DNA of 25,107 nt from a virus. A program made the translations under genes and the position numbers. The notes under the pieces were generated by a model, which saw nothing but the letters and a program-made list of their open reading frames with translations, searched no databases and was not told the DNA's origin. Positions within the stretch are counted from its first letter, which is position 1. Every line of letters starts with the position of its first letter. The stretch lies in IMG/VR virus record IMGVR_UViG_3300044955_000198, positions 1 through 25,107 of that record; one strand, written 5' to 3'. This document shows positions 1 through 5,807 of the stretch, piece by piece.

Positions 1-376
1 CAACCCGGTCGTTTACGTCCTTCAGAATATCCGACAGCTTATCCGCCTCGATGCCGACCGTTTGCGCACCCGCTGCCCAGCCCTGGAACTGCTCCGGGTC
101 TGCATTAGCAACCGCCGCCTGCTTTTGCACCTCAAACGCCCGGTCCATCGCCGCATTGGTCGCCGCCACAGCCCCGGCCGCCGCCGCAGAGGCCGCCCCG
201 ATCGCGGCGAACTTCACCCCGCGCGCAAAAGCGGCCAGCTTGGCATTGGCCCGCTGCACCTCACGCGGGATCTTCTGGAACGCCTTCTCACCGGCCTCAC
301 CGACACCACGCAGCTCGCCCTCAACCTGCTTACCGCCACTCGCCGCCAAACGCACCGAGACTTGTTTCGTAGACAT
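1..376 (-). CDS. Phage tail tape measure protein (gpH-like), N-terminal part, cut by window edge
   Basis: The frame is open from an ATG at 376 down to base 1 and continues beyond the window, so 125 residues are visible. The start has an AGAGGT ribosome binding site five bases upstream. The protein begins MSTKQVSVRLAASGGKQ, then has a charged helical stretch, an Ala/Gly-rich segment (about residues 45-65, AAIGAAAAAAGAVAAT) and more helix. This layout is typical of the start of lambda-like tape measure proteins, which set tail length and line the tail tube. Position agrees: in lambda, H follows G/G-T directly, and here it follows G-T apart from the inserted HigBA cassette. The identification rests on context and N-terminal style; the diagnostic long coiled coil lies outside the window. 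Confidence 0.7.
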   Translation of the reverse strand, partial: MSTKQVSVRLAASGGKQVEGELRGVGEAGEKAFQKIPREVQRANAKLAAFARGVKFAAIGAASAAAAGAVAATNAAMDRAFEVQKQAAVANADPEQFQGWAAGAQTVGIEADKLSDILKDVNDRV

Positions 377-402
377 TTTGGACCTCTCGAATGTCTTGAT
401 TT

Positions 403-423
403 ATGTATCATCAGATGATACAT
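403..423. promoter_or_regulatory. Near-perfect palindrome, likely operator of higBA
   Basis: The sequence ATGTATCATC-A-GATGATACAT is a perfect inverted repeat with 10-base arms and a one-base centre. It lies between the divergent starts of the tape measure gene (376) and higB (430). HigA-type antitoxins bind palindromes over their own promoter, so this is probably the autoregulatory operator. A weak -35-like TTGATT lies at 396-401; no convincing -10 is seen. Confidence 0.6.
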
Positions 424-429
424 GGCGTC

Positions 430-711
430 ATGATCATCAGTACGCGTGGAAAGCTTGCCGCTGGGGCTGTTCAAAACCGTTTCGGCAAGGGGTTTCCTGC
501 CGATTTGGTCAAACGAACACGCGCGATGCTTTCAGCTTTGGATGCTGCGCACGTGCTTGAGGATTTACGGTTTCCGCCTGGCAATCACTTAGAAGCGCTG
601 AGCGGAGATCGCGATGGACAACATTCGGTGCGCATTAATGGACAATGGCGCATCTGTTTTATCTGGACGGATCAAGGCCCAGCCGAGATCGAGATTGTGG
701 ATTACCATTAG
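430..711 (+). CDS. higB: HigB-type (RelE superfamily) toxin, mRNA interferase
   Basis: This 93-residue protein matches the HigB/plasmid-maintenance-killer pattern. It has a basic N-terminus, a helical middle, then the conserved block LRFPPGNHLEALSGD, the strand motif SVRINGQWRICF and the C-terminal EIEIVDYH. Such toxins cleave mRNA on the ribosome and are neutralised by HigA. In-frame ATGs exist at 403, 415 and 430. The first two lie inside the operator palindrome, whereas 430 gives the family's usual length and start, so I chose 430. No clear Shine-Dalgarno precedes it, so the message may be nearly leaderless. The order toxin then antitoxin is the HigBA order. The cassette runs opposite to the surrounding phage late genes. 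Confidence 0.88.
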   Translation: MIISTRGKLAAGAVQNRFGKGFPADLVKRTRAMLSALDAAHVLEDLRFPPGNHLEALSGDRDGQHSVRINGQWRICFIWTDQGPAEIEIVDYH

Positions 712-724
712 AAAGAGGATGACC

Positions 725-1015
725 ATGAGCTTACTGACACATCCGTCCCATCCAGGTGACGTGCTTAACGAGCTTTATCTCACGCCGCTTGAGATGAGCG
801 CCATCACGCTGGCCTCTCACCTTGACGTGCCGCGCACACGGATTGAACGTCTGGTTAAAGGACAGACATCCCTTACCGTGGATACCGCCATGCGGTTGGC
901 GCGTTTTTTTGGCACCACGCCAGAATACTGGATGAACCTCCAGAAGGCTTGGGATCTTGCCCGCGCGCGCGAGAGCATTGATGTCTCAAAAATCAAACCC
1001 CTCGAAGCCGCCTGA
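725..1015 (+). CDS. higA: HigA-type antitoxin, XRE-family HTH protein
   Basis: This 96-residue protein starts MSLLTHPSHPGDVLNE, the usual HigA opening (HPGE/D-x-L). It carries an XRE helix-turn-helix around residues 22-60 (LASHLDVPRTRIERLVKGQ), followed by the hallmark TAMRLARFFGTTPEYWMNLQ. It should bind and inhibit HigB and repress the operon through the palindrome at 403-423. The ATG at 725 has AGAGGA (714-719) at good spacing; another in-frame ATG at 719 is too close to that site. It begins 13 bases after the higB stop. Its last 30 bases overlap, tail to tail, the 3' end of the phage G-T reading frame on the other strand. Confidence 0.9.
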   Translation: MSLLTHPSHPGDVLNELYLTPLEMSAITLASHLDVPRTRIERLVKGQTSLTVDTAMRLARFFGTTPEYWMNLQKAWDLARARESIDVSKIKPLEAA

Positions 1016-1372
1016 CCCATCAGGATCAGAGACATTCAGTTTGCGCACCATCACCGCCTCGATCGACGGCAACAGCTCTGCGATCACCCGCGGTGCAATC
1101 CCGAGCGCCGCGCCCAACTGCAAGGTCGCACTCATGTCCCAGCCCGTGACCGCCCCGCCTTCAGCGCCGGTCACAACCCGGACCTGCCCCCCAAGACGCT
1201 GCACCAGATCCCAGATCTGCCAGCCCTCGAGCGTTTGCGGCGCGTTTAGACGCCTTGGGCAGTCCGAACAGCTCGAGAGTGGCGCCCCCCAAAGACTGCG
1301 CCCATCACATGGGCACGCCGCGCAATAGTCACCGCCCCCGCCGAACTCCCAGTCGGCGAGAGCGGTCAGCCG
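986..1372 (-). CDS. T domain of the G-T tail assembly chaperone, made by -1 frameshift (DUF7697-like)
   Basis: This frame is open from the slippery site at 1378-1372 to a TGA at 988-986 and gives 128 residues. There is no ATG, GTG or TTG between 1372 and 1204, so it is not expected as a free-standing gene unless the GTG at 1204 is used, which would lose the N-terminal 56 residues. It contains a Cys-rich block (YCAACPCDG then SCSDCPRRL, two CxxC pairs), the motif LEGWQIWDLVQRLGGQVRV and an Ala/Leu-rich helix. This resembles the DUF7697-type proteins found after gpG in alphaproteobacterial phages. Joined to G it yields a product of 246 residues. Lambda G-T is made the same way and recruits tail tube protein to the tape measure. 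Its 3' end overlaps higA. Confidence 0.8.
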   Translation of the reverse strand, partial: RLTALADWEFGGGGDYCAACPCDGRSLWGAPLSSCSDCPRRLNAPQTLEGWQIWDLVQRLGGQVRVVTGAEGGAVTGWDMSATLQLGAALGIAPRVIAELLPSIEAVMVRKLNVSDPDGSGGFEGFDF

Positions 1373-1725
1373 TTTTTTTCCGCGTCCACCAGCATCGCGC
1401 CAGCGACCACCTTTTCTTGGAAAGCTTCAAACATCGGCCAAAGATCGAGCAACGCACTGATCCAGTCTTCCGAGACGGGCACAGGCGCGCCAGCCTCATC
1501 GCCGACGCCCTCCCACTCTTCGATCACCAGCCCAGCTATGATCTTGGCCACGACCAATGCGATGGTATCGTCATCAGGATCTTCAACCTCGTTCACAACT
1601 GCGGTGACCCGTGGGCTGGAGCGCGCGGCCAGCATCATCGCTGAGGTCAGCGGTTTCACCTTGAGCCGCACGCCGCGAGGCAGATCAACCCAACGGGACT
1701 CATGCGTCAGATTCAAACTCAGCAT
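1366..1725 (-). CDS. Tail assembly chaperone G (gpG-like)
   Basis: This 119-residue acidic protein sits between the tail tube gene and the tape measure, the position of lambda gene G. It begins MLSLNLTHESRWVDLP and ends DAEKNG. A basic N-terminal strand region (VRLKVKPLTSAMM) is followed by acidic helical sequence, as usual for gpG-type chaperones. Its ATG overlaps the stop of the tail tube gene (TGATG), so it is probably translated by re-initiation. A slippery site at codons 116-118 diverts part of the ribosomes into the T frame. G and G-T coat the tape measure during tail assembly and are absent from the finished tail. The family call is by position, size and frameshift rather than by strong motif. 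Confidence 0.82.
   Translation of the reverse strand: MLSLNLTHESRWVDLPRGVRLKVKPLTSAMMLAARSSPRVTAVVNEVEDPDDDTIALVVAKIIAGLVIEEWEGVGDEAGAPVPVSEDWISALLDLWPMFEAFQEKVVAGAMLVDAEKNG
1372..1378 (-). promoter_or_regulatory. Programmed -1 ribosomal frameshift site A_AAA_AAC
   Basis: Near the end of G the minus strand reads GAA AAA AAC GGC TGA in the zero frame. This contains the canonical slippery heptamer A_AAA_AAC, two codons before the G stop. Slipping back one base leads directly into the open T frame (next codon CGG at 1372-1370). The site, its position and the open frame beyond it all match the G/G-T arrangement conserved in long-tailed phages. Confidence 0.85.
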
Positions 1726-2663
1726 CAGTAAGCCTCCACAGCATTGACCAAGGTCACCATCACCATCGAAGACCCGTCCGCTTGCTGCGCGGCTTGCCAG
1801 TCAAAGCTCACCTGCACCCCTTGTGGGCCTTGGATTTCCCGGCGCGGGCGCGGCAGATATACCGTCGGCACTGAGACGGTCAGGCTCTCGCCTGAGGCCA
1901 GCTCATAGGCAAACTCAAGCGCGCAAGATGTGCCATTCACGGCTTGGGTCAACAATGTGGTGTCGGCAAAGCGTACATCAATCTTGCCGGTCATCGCTGC
2001 AATAGAAGGGTCAGCCCCGTCGATCTTGCCATCGGCACGGATCGTCTCCACCCGATCAAGGTTATTGGCATAGGCAATCTCGGCCGACACAATATTGCCA
2101 ATGGAGACCCCATTGCGTTTGATCAATCCGTTAAAATGTCCAAACCGCTGCAGGGTCACATTCGCCAAAGCCCCAGCCCCAGAGCTGGTGGCCAAATCCT
2201 CCCCCTGCGCCACGATATCGACTGACGCTGTCAGCAGACCAGAGCGCGCCATCGACCAACTGAGCTTATCCACCACACAGCCCGCATAGATCGCATAGAT
2301 CGGCACTTCCGGCAGCCCCGTCTCAATCGAGAATGACGGCAGCGTCCAGTTTCCGCTTTCAAACACATGTGTGTAAGGGTCAGATCCCGTGGTTGTCGGC
2401 GCCCCAAACGCCGCCTTCAGCCACATCCCAAAGGCATGAGCATCAATCGGCACCACAACAGTGCCATCCGCTGTCACCGCATCCTTCTGCGGGGCCAAAG
2501 GATCCCTGCCGTAGCCCAGAAGCTCTGAGGCCTGCAAAGGCTGCTCTGCCCCAAGCGAGGCTGTCGCAAACGGCATCTTCGTATATCCCGAACTCGGCGA
2601 AGTGCCATACGTCGTTTCAAACGCGAGCGCCATCTGCGCGCGCGCCCCTTGGGCTCGTCCCAT
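1725..2663 (-). CDS. Major tail (tube) protein, V-like
   Basis: This 312-residue protein reads MGRAQGARAQMALAFETTYG at its start, typical of the phage tail tube protein family often labelled Phage_tube_2. Two similar beta-rich halves seem present: one around VVVPIDAHAFGMWLKAAFGAP and TLPSFSIETGLP, another around MTGKIDVRFADTTLLTQAV. This suits proteins that stack as hexameric rings to form the tail tube. It lies directly upstream of G/G-T as lambda V does. The gene ends in a TGATG overlap with G. Its 5' side faces the divergent bactofilin-nuclease pair on the plus strand. Confidence 0.87.
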   Translation of the reverse strand: MGRAQGARAQMALAFETTYGTSPSSGYTKMPFATASLGAEQPLQASELLGYGRDPLAPQKDAVTADGTVVVPIDAHAFGMWLKAAFGAPTTTGSDPYTHVFESGNWTLPSFSIETGLPEVPIYAIYAGCVVDKLSWSMARSGLLTASVDIVAQGEDLATSSGAGALANVTLQRFGHFNGLIKRNGVSIGNIVSAEIAYANNLDRVETIRADGKIDGADPSIAAMTGKIDVRFADTTLLTQAVNGTSCALEFAYELASGESLTVSVPTVYLPRPRREIQGPQGVQVSFDWQAAQQADGSSMVMVTLVNAVEAY

Positions 2664-2690
2664 GTCACATCCTTTCTGTTACGGCGTGAG

Positions 2691-2719
2691 TTGTCGCTAT
2701 TATCTTGACTTTTTTGAAT
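2691..2719 (+). promoter_or_regulatory. Possible promoter of the bactofilin-nuclease pair
   Basis: TTGTCG at 2691-2696 and TTGAAT at 2714-2719 are separated by 17 bases and each match the sigma-70 consensus at four of six positions. They lie between two divergent genes, where a promoter is needed for the plus-strand cassette. A TTGACT at 2705-2710 is an alternative -35 without a good -10. Confidence 0.3.
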
Positions 2720-2752
2720 AAACTGCCTGATCTATCTGCGGAGGAACGACAC

Positions 2753-3208
2753 ATGTCTCTGTTTGCAAAACACGACAAGCCATCTGAAGCTGAACACAAT
2801 CCCAAAGCGGCTACGGCAAAGGATCAGGCCTACGCGACATCTCGTCCACCCTTGCCAGGGGAGATGCCCGATCCACATCGGGATCGTCGCCATAAGTCCG
2901 TTGTCCAATCGGATTTGGTGATTGAGGGGAATCTCAAGACAACCGGTATTCTTGAGTTTGCGGGCACGATCAGCGGAGATGTGAGTGCAGATACGCTCAT
3001 CCTAAGCCAAGGTGGCCAAATCACAGGCGATGCCAAAGCCAAGCACCTCTCCACAGATGGCGTCATCACCGGCAGTGTGAGTGCCGAGGATGTCACGCTC
3101 AAAAGTCAGAGCGTGACCAATGCAGATATTCACTGCCAGAGAGTGTCAGTGGAATCAGGCGCTGAGATTAAAGGCGCTCTTGATTGCAGCCCCCGGCGTC
3201 AAAGCTGA
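2753..3208 (+). CDS. Bactofilin-family polymer-forming protein
   Basis: The predicted product has 151 residues. About residues 50-146 form the bactofilin (DUF583) repeat: SDLVIEGNLKTTGILEFAGT, then ISGDVSADTLILSQGGQITG, VITGSVSAEDVTL and AEIKGALDC. This is the regular 'G-x-I/V-x-G' beta-helix ladder. The N-terminal 45 residues are charged and disordered, with a short Pro-rich part. Bactofilins polymerise without nucleotide and scaffold cell-wall or membrane-associated proteins. I chose the ATG at 2753 because GGAGGA (2740-2745) lies seven bases ahead; a TTG at 2705 would be the longer option. It is transcribed opposite to the phage genes, together with the downstream membrane-anchored nuclease. 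It looks like host-affecting cargo rather than a structural gene. Confidence 0.88.
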   Translation: MSLFAKHDKPSEAEHNPKAATAKDQAYATSRPPLPGEMPDPHRDRRHKSVVQSDLVIEGNLKTTGILEFAGTISGDVSADTLILSQGGQITGDAKAKHLSTDGVITGSVSAEDVTLKSQSVTNADIHCQRVSVESGAEIKGALDCSPRRQS

Positions 3209-3273
3209 GCCCAAAGGAATCCTCGCGTTTTCTGCTTGTGTTGATAGTCTCCCAATAACTCGCTGTCTGGGGG

Positions 3274-3732
3274 ATGAGCAGCAGGGATATCGACGTTTTG
3301 GGACTGGACTTTAAAAAGCCGCATCGCAAGAAGGGCCTTTGGAGCCTTATTGTCCTTCTGTGTCTGGTGGTGGCAGCCCTCATCCTCACCCTTGTCATGG
3401 CCACCGCAGGGCCTGCCCGTTTGAGCGGGTCCGTTCAAAGAACCGTCGACGGGGATACGTTTCGTCTTCAGGATCTTGATCCGTCTATCCGAATTTGGGG
3501 GCTTGATGCGCCTGAGAGGGGGCAACCCGGTGGTGCTGAAGCCACAAACATGCTGCAAAACCTTATTCAGGGGCAAACCCTGACCTGTCGTATCCGTGAT
3601 ATCGATCGCTACGGTCGCATCGTTGGGCAGTGCTTTCTCTCAGGTGGGCAAGACATTGCGGCAGAGATGATCCGTGCAGGCGTGGCCAGAGAGTATTGTC
3701 GCTATTCTGGTGGATATTACGGCACCTGCTGA
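3274..3732 (+). CDS. Membrane-anchored thermonuclease (SNase-like) family protein
   Basis: This 152-residue protein starts with a short cytoplasmic stretch (DFKKPHRKK), then one hydrophobic segment at about residues 22-45. That predicts an anchored, externally facing domain. The rest is a compact SNase-like (OB-fold) domain. VDGDTF (58-63), R73, D78, E81 and R115 (DRYGR) line up with the calcium-binding and catalytic positions of staphylococcal nuclease (D19/D21, R35, D40, E43, R87), so the active site looks intact. Cys residues at 105, 120, 142 and 152 could form disulfides outside the cytoplasm. It lies 65 bases after the bactofilin gene on the same strand and may share its transcript. It ends seven bases before the convergent U-like gene. 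Confidence 0.87.
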   Translation: MSSRDIDVLGLDFKKPHRKKGLWSLIVLLCLVVAALILTLVMATAGPARLSGSVQRTVDGDTFRLQDLDPSIRIWGLDAPERGQPGGAEATNMLQNLIQGQTLTCRIRDIDRYGRIVGQCFLSGGQDIAAEMIRAGVAREYCRYSGGYYGTC

Positions 3733-3739
3733 CTGTCTT

Positions 3740-4159
3740 TCACCCCAAGGGGTCTGCTGTCGCGTAATGCAAAATAATCGGAATGATCGCCGCCTTTAGG
3801 CTTGGGGCGCCCTCAACAGGCAGGTCCACGGGTTCGGGGGCTTGACCCTCTACCCAATCGCATAGCCCACCCAGAGTGCGATCATCACCATACAAATCAC
3901 CCAAGCCACGACATATCCGATCAAAACCTTCTTCATGTCCCGCACCCTGTACGACAACCTCCACCTCTGCAACATGCCGATAGTGATAGCGCAGAGGGGA
4001 TAAGGTGACCTCAGGCTCTCCCGGGTCCCCATCGCGCAGAATGACCAGGCCACCCGCTGGGATACGCTCTGGTAGCACCGCTCCGCGTAAAACGGTGGTG
4101 TCCAGCGCCTTCAATCGCTCATAGAAACTGCGCAGGATGGTTTCGCGAATTGAAGGCAT
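3740..4159 (-). CDS. Tail terminator/completion protein, U-like (sometimes labelled acyl-CoA transferase)
   Basis: This protein has 139 residues from the ATG at 4159, which has GGGAG at good spacing. A TTG at 4195 would add 12 residues but overlaps the parE stop. It begins MPSIRETILRSFYERLKALD, has the strand-rich middle VAEVEVVVQGAG, and ends with the conserved-looking LGGLCDWVEGQAPEPVDLPV and ILHYATADPLG. Proteins of this type occur in alphaproteobacterial prophages between the DUF6441 gene and the tail tube gene, where lambda has U, the hexameric cap that stops tail tube growth. The automatic name acyl-CoA transferase that such proteins often receive has no support in the sequence. The call rests on position and general fold pattern. 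Confidence 0.65.
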   Translation of the reverse strand: MPSIRETILRSFYERLKALDTTVLRGAVLPERIPAGGLVILRDGDPGEPEVTLSPLRYHYRHVAEVEVVVQGAGHEEGFDRICRGLGDLYGDDRTLGGLCDWVEGQAPEPVDLPVEGAPSLKAAIIPIILHYATADPLG

Positions 4160-4191
4160 GTCACTCCCGGGACACCGGGGGTAGCCCGGTT

Positions 4192-4536
4192 TCAATGCTC
4201 AGTGTCACCCTTCTGGGGCGACAGGTTAGCTAAATGGCGCGGCAGGTTGGATCGGCTGTGCAAGAAGTCAATGATGATGACCTGTACGGCCTCTTCGACA
4301 AAGACGACAAAATGCTGTCCAGCGCGCGCAAAACGCAAATCTTCGGGCAGATCCGGATCGATGATCCTGCGGCAATCCTGCGATTGCGCCGTGCCCGCCG
4401 CGATATCCCGACAGACGGAGATTAAGTCTTCTTCGTATGCAGCGGCCTGCCGTGTACCAAAGGTTTCAACCGTCCAGATTGCAATGTCGATGAGCGAGCG
4501 TTCCGCCGCTCGTGTGAGGCGCCAGGGTTTGGGCAT
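4192..4536 (-). CDS. parE: ParE-type toxin (RelE/ParE superfamily)
   Basis: This 114-residue protein begins MPKPWRLTRAAERSLIDIAI, the usual ParE opening with a helical hairpin. It continues with WTVETFGTRQAAAYEEDL and the strand block RFARAGQHFVVFVEEAVQVIIIDFLHSRSNLPRHL, matching the ParE C-terminal pattern (H-x-V-F-Y ... I-x-I-x-x-x-L-H-x-x-M-D-x-x-x-H-L). Known ParE toxins inhibit DNA gyrase. The gene starts 12 bases after the end of the antitoxin and runs with the phage late genes, between the Z-like and U-like genes. Its tail (NLSPQKGDTEH) is longer than usual. Confidence 0.87.
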   Translation of the reverse strand: MPKPWRLTRAAERSLIDIAIWTVETFGTRQAAAYEEDLISVCRDIAAGTAQSQDCRRIIDPDLPEDLRFARAGQHFVVFVEEAVQVIIIDFLHSRSNLPRHLANLSPQKGDTEH

Positions 4537-4548
4537 TGTCAGTTCGGA

Positions 4549-4806
4549 TCAAGACTGATTGCGGGCAAGCGCAAAGGTACGGCGCATGGCCTCCTCACCA
4601 CTGCCATCGGCCAATTCTGCGCGGCGTGCCTGTTCGAGGCCAACCGACAGGCGTGAGCGCAAATCACGGAGTTCCGCTTCTTCGCGTTCTAGAAGGCGAA
4701 GTCCGGCACGTAAGGCTTCCGAAGCATTCTGATACCGCCCAGAAGCGATCAGCCGATCGACCAGGTCGGATTGCGTTTCAGTTAGGACTACGTTTCTCGT
4801 GGCCAT
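4549..4806 (-). CDS. parD: ParD-type antitoxin (ribbon-helix-helix)
   Basis: The product is 85 residues from the ATG at 4806 (MATRNVVLTETQSDLVDRLI). The open frame extends nine residues upstream, but that extension would enter the operator. It has a short beta strand (RNVVLTE) and two helices with SGRYQNASEALRAGLRLLE, the classic ParD ribbon-helix-helix segment, followed by a charged helix that wraps the toxin. It should neutralise ParE and repress the pair from the inverted repeats at 4827-4850. Antitoxin-first order is standard for parDE. Confidence 0.9.
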   Translation of the reverse strand: MATRNVVLTETQSDLVDRLIASGRYQNASEALRAGLRLLEREEAELRDLRSRLSVGLEQARRAELADGSGEEAMRRTFALARNQS

Positions 4807-4826
4807 GTCGATCTCCATCAGCATCA

Positions 4827-4860
4827 TTGGCAATATATGCCAATATTGCCTGCCTGTCGA
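4827..4860 (-). promoter_or_regulatory. parDE promoter with overlapping operator repeats
   Basis: On the minus strand, TCGACA (4860-4855) and TATATT (4837-4832) are 17 bases apart, each five of six to consensus. The -10 lies inside two nested inverted repeats: GGCAATAT-N6-ATATTGCC (4829-4850) and TTGGCA-N5-TGCCAA (4827-4843). A ParD dimer pair bound there would block the promoter. So the module can be expressed independently of the phage late promoter. Confidence 0.6.
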
Positions 4861-4869
4861 CTGGACCCG

Positions 4870-5499
4870 TTAAGCCCGCCCAGAAACCCATTTCGCCACG
4901 ATCAACTCCGGAACCGCCGCCTGCACGCGCGCAGCATCCCGCGCCAGATCAAGCCGTTTCTTTAGCTTCACCTGCGGCACCAAGAGAAAGATCGGCACCG
5001 TGGCGCGTCCACGTCCCGTCTTTGAGCGCGATTCCACCCCAAGGCCGCGACTGTTGAGCCGCCCATCAGCCACAAGCAAGCTCGGACCGCGGCGGCGATA
5101 GACAAAGCGCAAGCGTAATCCGCGGCGGCGTTCCCACTCGCCCGGTGTTAAGGCTTTGCCACGCGTCCCTTTGCCAGCTGCAGGCAGAGGGATGGCAAGC
5201 CAGAACCCGTCTTTGGACCGGATCAGAGGTCCTGTATCATGGGCGCCAATGATCTCAGGGGCTTTCGACCAGACAAAAGCTGCAGCACTCAGGCTGTCCC
5301 CCGCTTGGGGGTAGGCGCGACTGCGAATGGAATTGCTGAGACGACGCCCGAGACCCGCACCTGTGACCTGAGCCCGCCAATCCCCCTTCAACTCTTGCCC
5401 AGCCTCGCGCATCGCAGCACTCACGGCCTGTTCACCGGCTTTGATTTCAGCTGCCATCGCCGCAACCAAGTCAGGGCTGATATCCACGGAGAGTTTCAT
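4870..5499 (-). CDS. DUF6441 family phage protein, Z-like tail completion/neck protein
   Basis: This 209-residue protein starts MKLSVDISPDLVAAMAAEIK and continues as an amphipathic helix (VSAAMREAGQELKGDWRAQV). Next come GLGRRLSNSIRSRAYP and a strand-rich part with PLIRSKDGFWLAIPLPAAGKG, then a basic C-terminus (VPQVKLKKRLDL). The opening pattern resembles HK97 gp10/lambda Z-like proteins, and the whole resembles the DUF6441 family of alphaproteobacterial phages. It lies between FII-like and U-like genes as Z does in lambda, suggesting a role at the top of the tail. Its ATG overlaps the upstream stop (ATGA). Confidence 0.72.
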   Translation of the reverse strand: MKLSVDISPDLVAAMAAEIKAGEQAVSAAMREAGQELKGDWRAQVTGAGLGRRLSNSIRSRAYPQAGDSLSAAAFVWSKAPEIIGAHDTGPLIRSKDGFWLAIPLPAAGKGTRGKALTPGEWERRRGLRLRFVYRRRGPSLLVADGRLNSRGLGVESRSKTGRGRATVPIFLLVPQVKLKKRLDLARDAARVQAAVPELIVAKWVSGRA

Positions 5500-5807
5500 G
5501 CGGGGGTGAGCTCCAAGGTCCAGACCAACCGTTCTCGATCCCGTTGTGGCTCACCTTGAATGAGGAAGGTCTCCTCGCCGATCAAGATCTGCTCTTGCGG
5601 TCGCGGGGCTGGGATATCCGCCACCCGAACATCGATCCGGGTGGTGTCAGACAATAGCCGGGCCGCACCAAACGAGGTGATCTCATCTGGGCGGCGCAAG
5701 ATCCCACTGGCGCGGGTGAACTGCCCCTCACTGTCTCGGTGCCAGATTTCCACCGAGAGATTGGCATCAAGGAACAGCATCCCAAGGGCATCGGCGAAGG
5801 CGTTCAT
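5496..5807 (-). CDS. Head-tail joining protein, FII-like
   Basis: This 103-residue protein starts MNAFADALGMLFLDANLSVE. It has a beta-rich C-terminal half ending QILIGEETFLIQGEPQRDRERLVWTLEL. Size and layout agree with lambda FII: an N-terminal helix, then a small beta-barrel carrying an 'I-G-E-E-x-F/W' turn. It sits directly after the capsid gene. In lambda FII forms the last ring of the connector, to which the finished tail binds. It overlaps the DUF6441 start by four bases (ATGA), and its own ATG shares a base with the capsid stop. No family-specific catalytic motif is expected. Confidence 0.68.
   Translation of the reverse strand: MNAFADALGMLFLDANLSVEIWHRDSEGQFTRASGILRRPDEITSFGAARLLSDTTRIDVRVADIPAPRPQEQILIGEETFLIQGEPQRDRERLVWTLELTPA

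Noticed and set aside
986-1204. A separate 72-residue gene starting at GTG 1204
   Set aside because: The same frame is open back to the slippery site of G, and the GTG has no clear ribosome site; it is the end of the G-T fusion.
2705-2752. Longer bactofilin from the TTG at 2705
   Set aside because: The ATG at 2753 has a strong Shine-Dalgarno, and the extra residues are not like the family.
3742-3753. ACCCCAAGGGGT palindrome as terminator between convergent genes
   Set aside because: The stem is short, has no loop and no T-tract on either strand.
3740-4159. Acyl-CoA transferase function
   Set aside because: The protein is too small and has no such motif; its place in the late cluster points to a tail protein.
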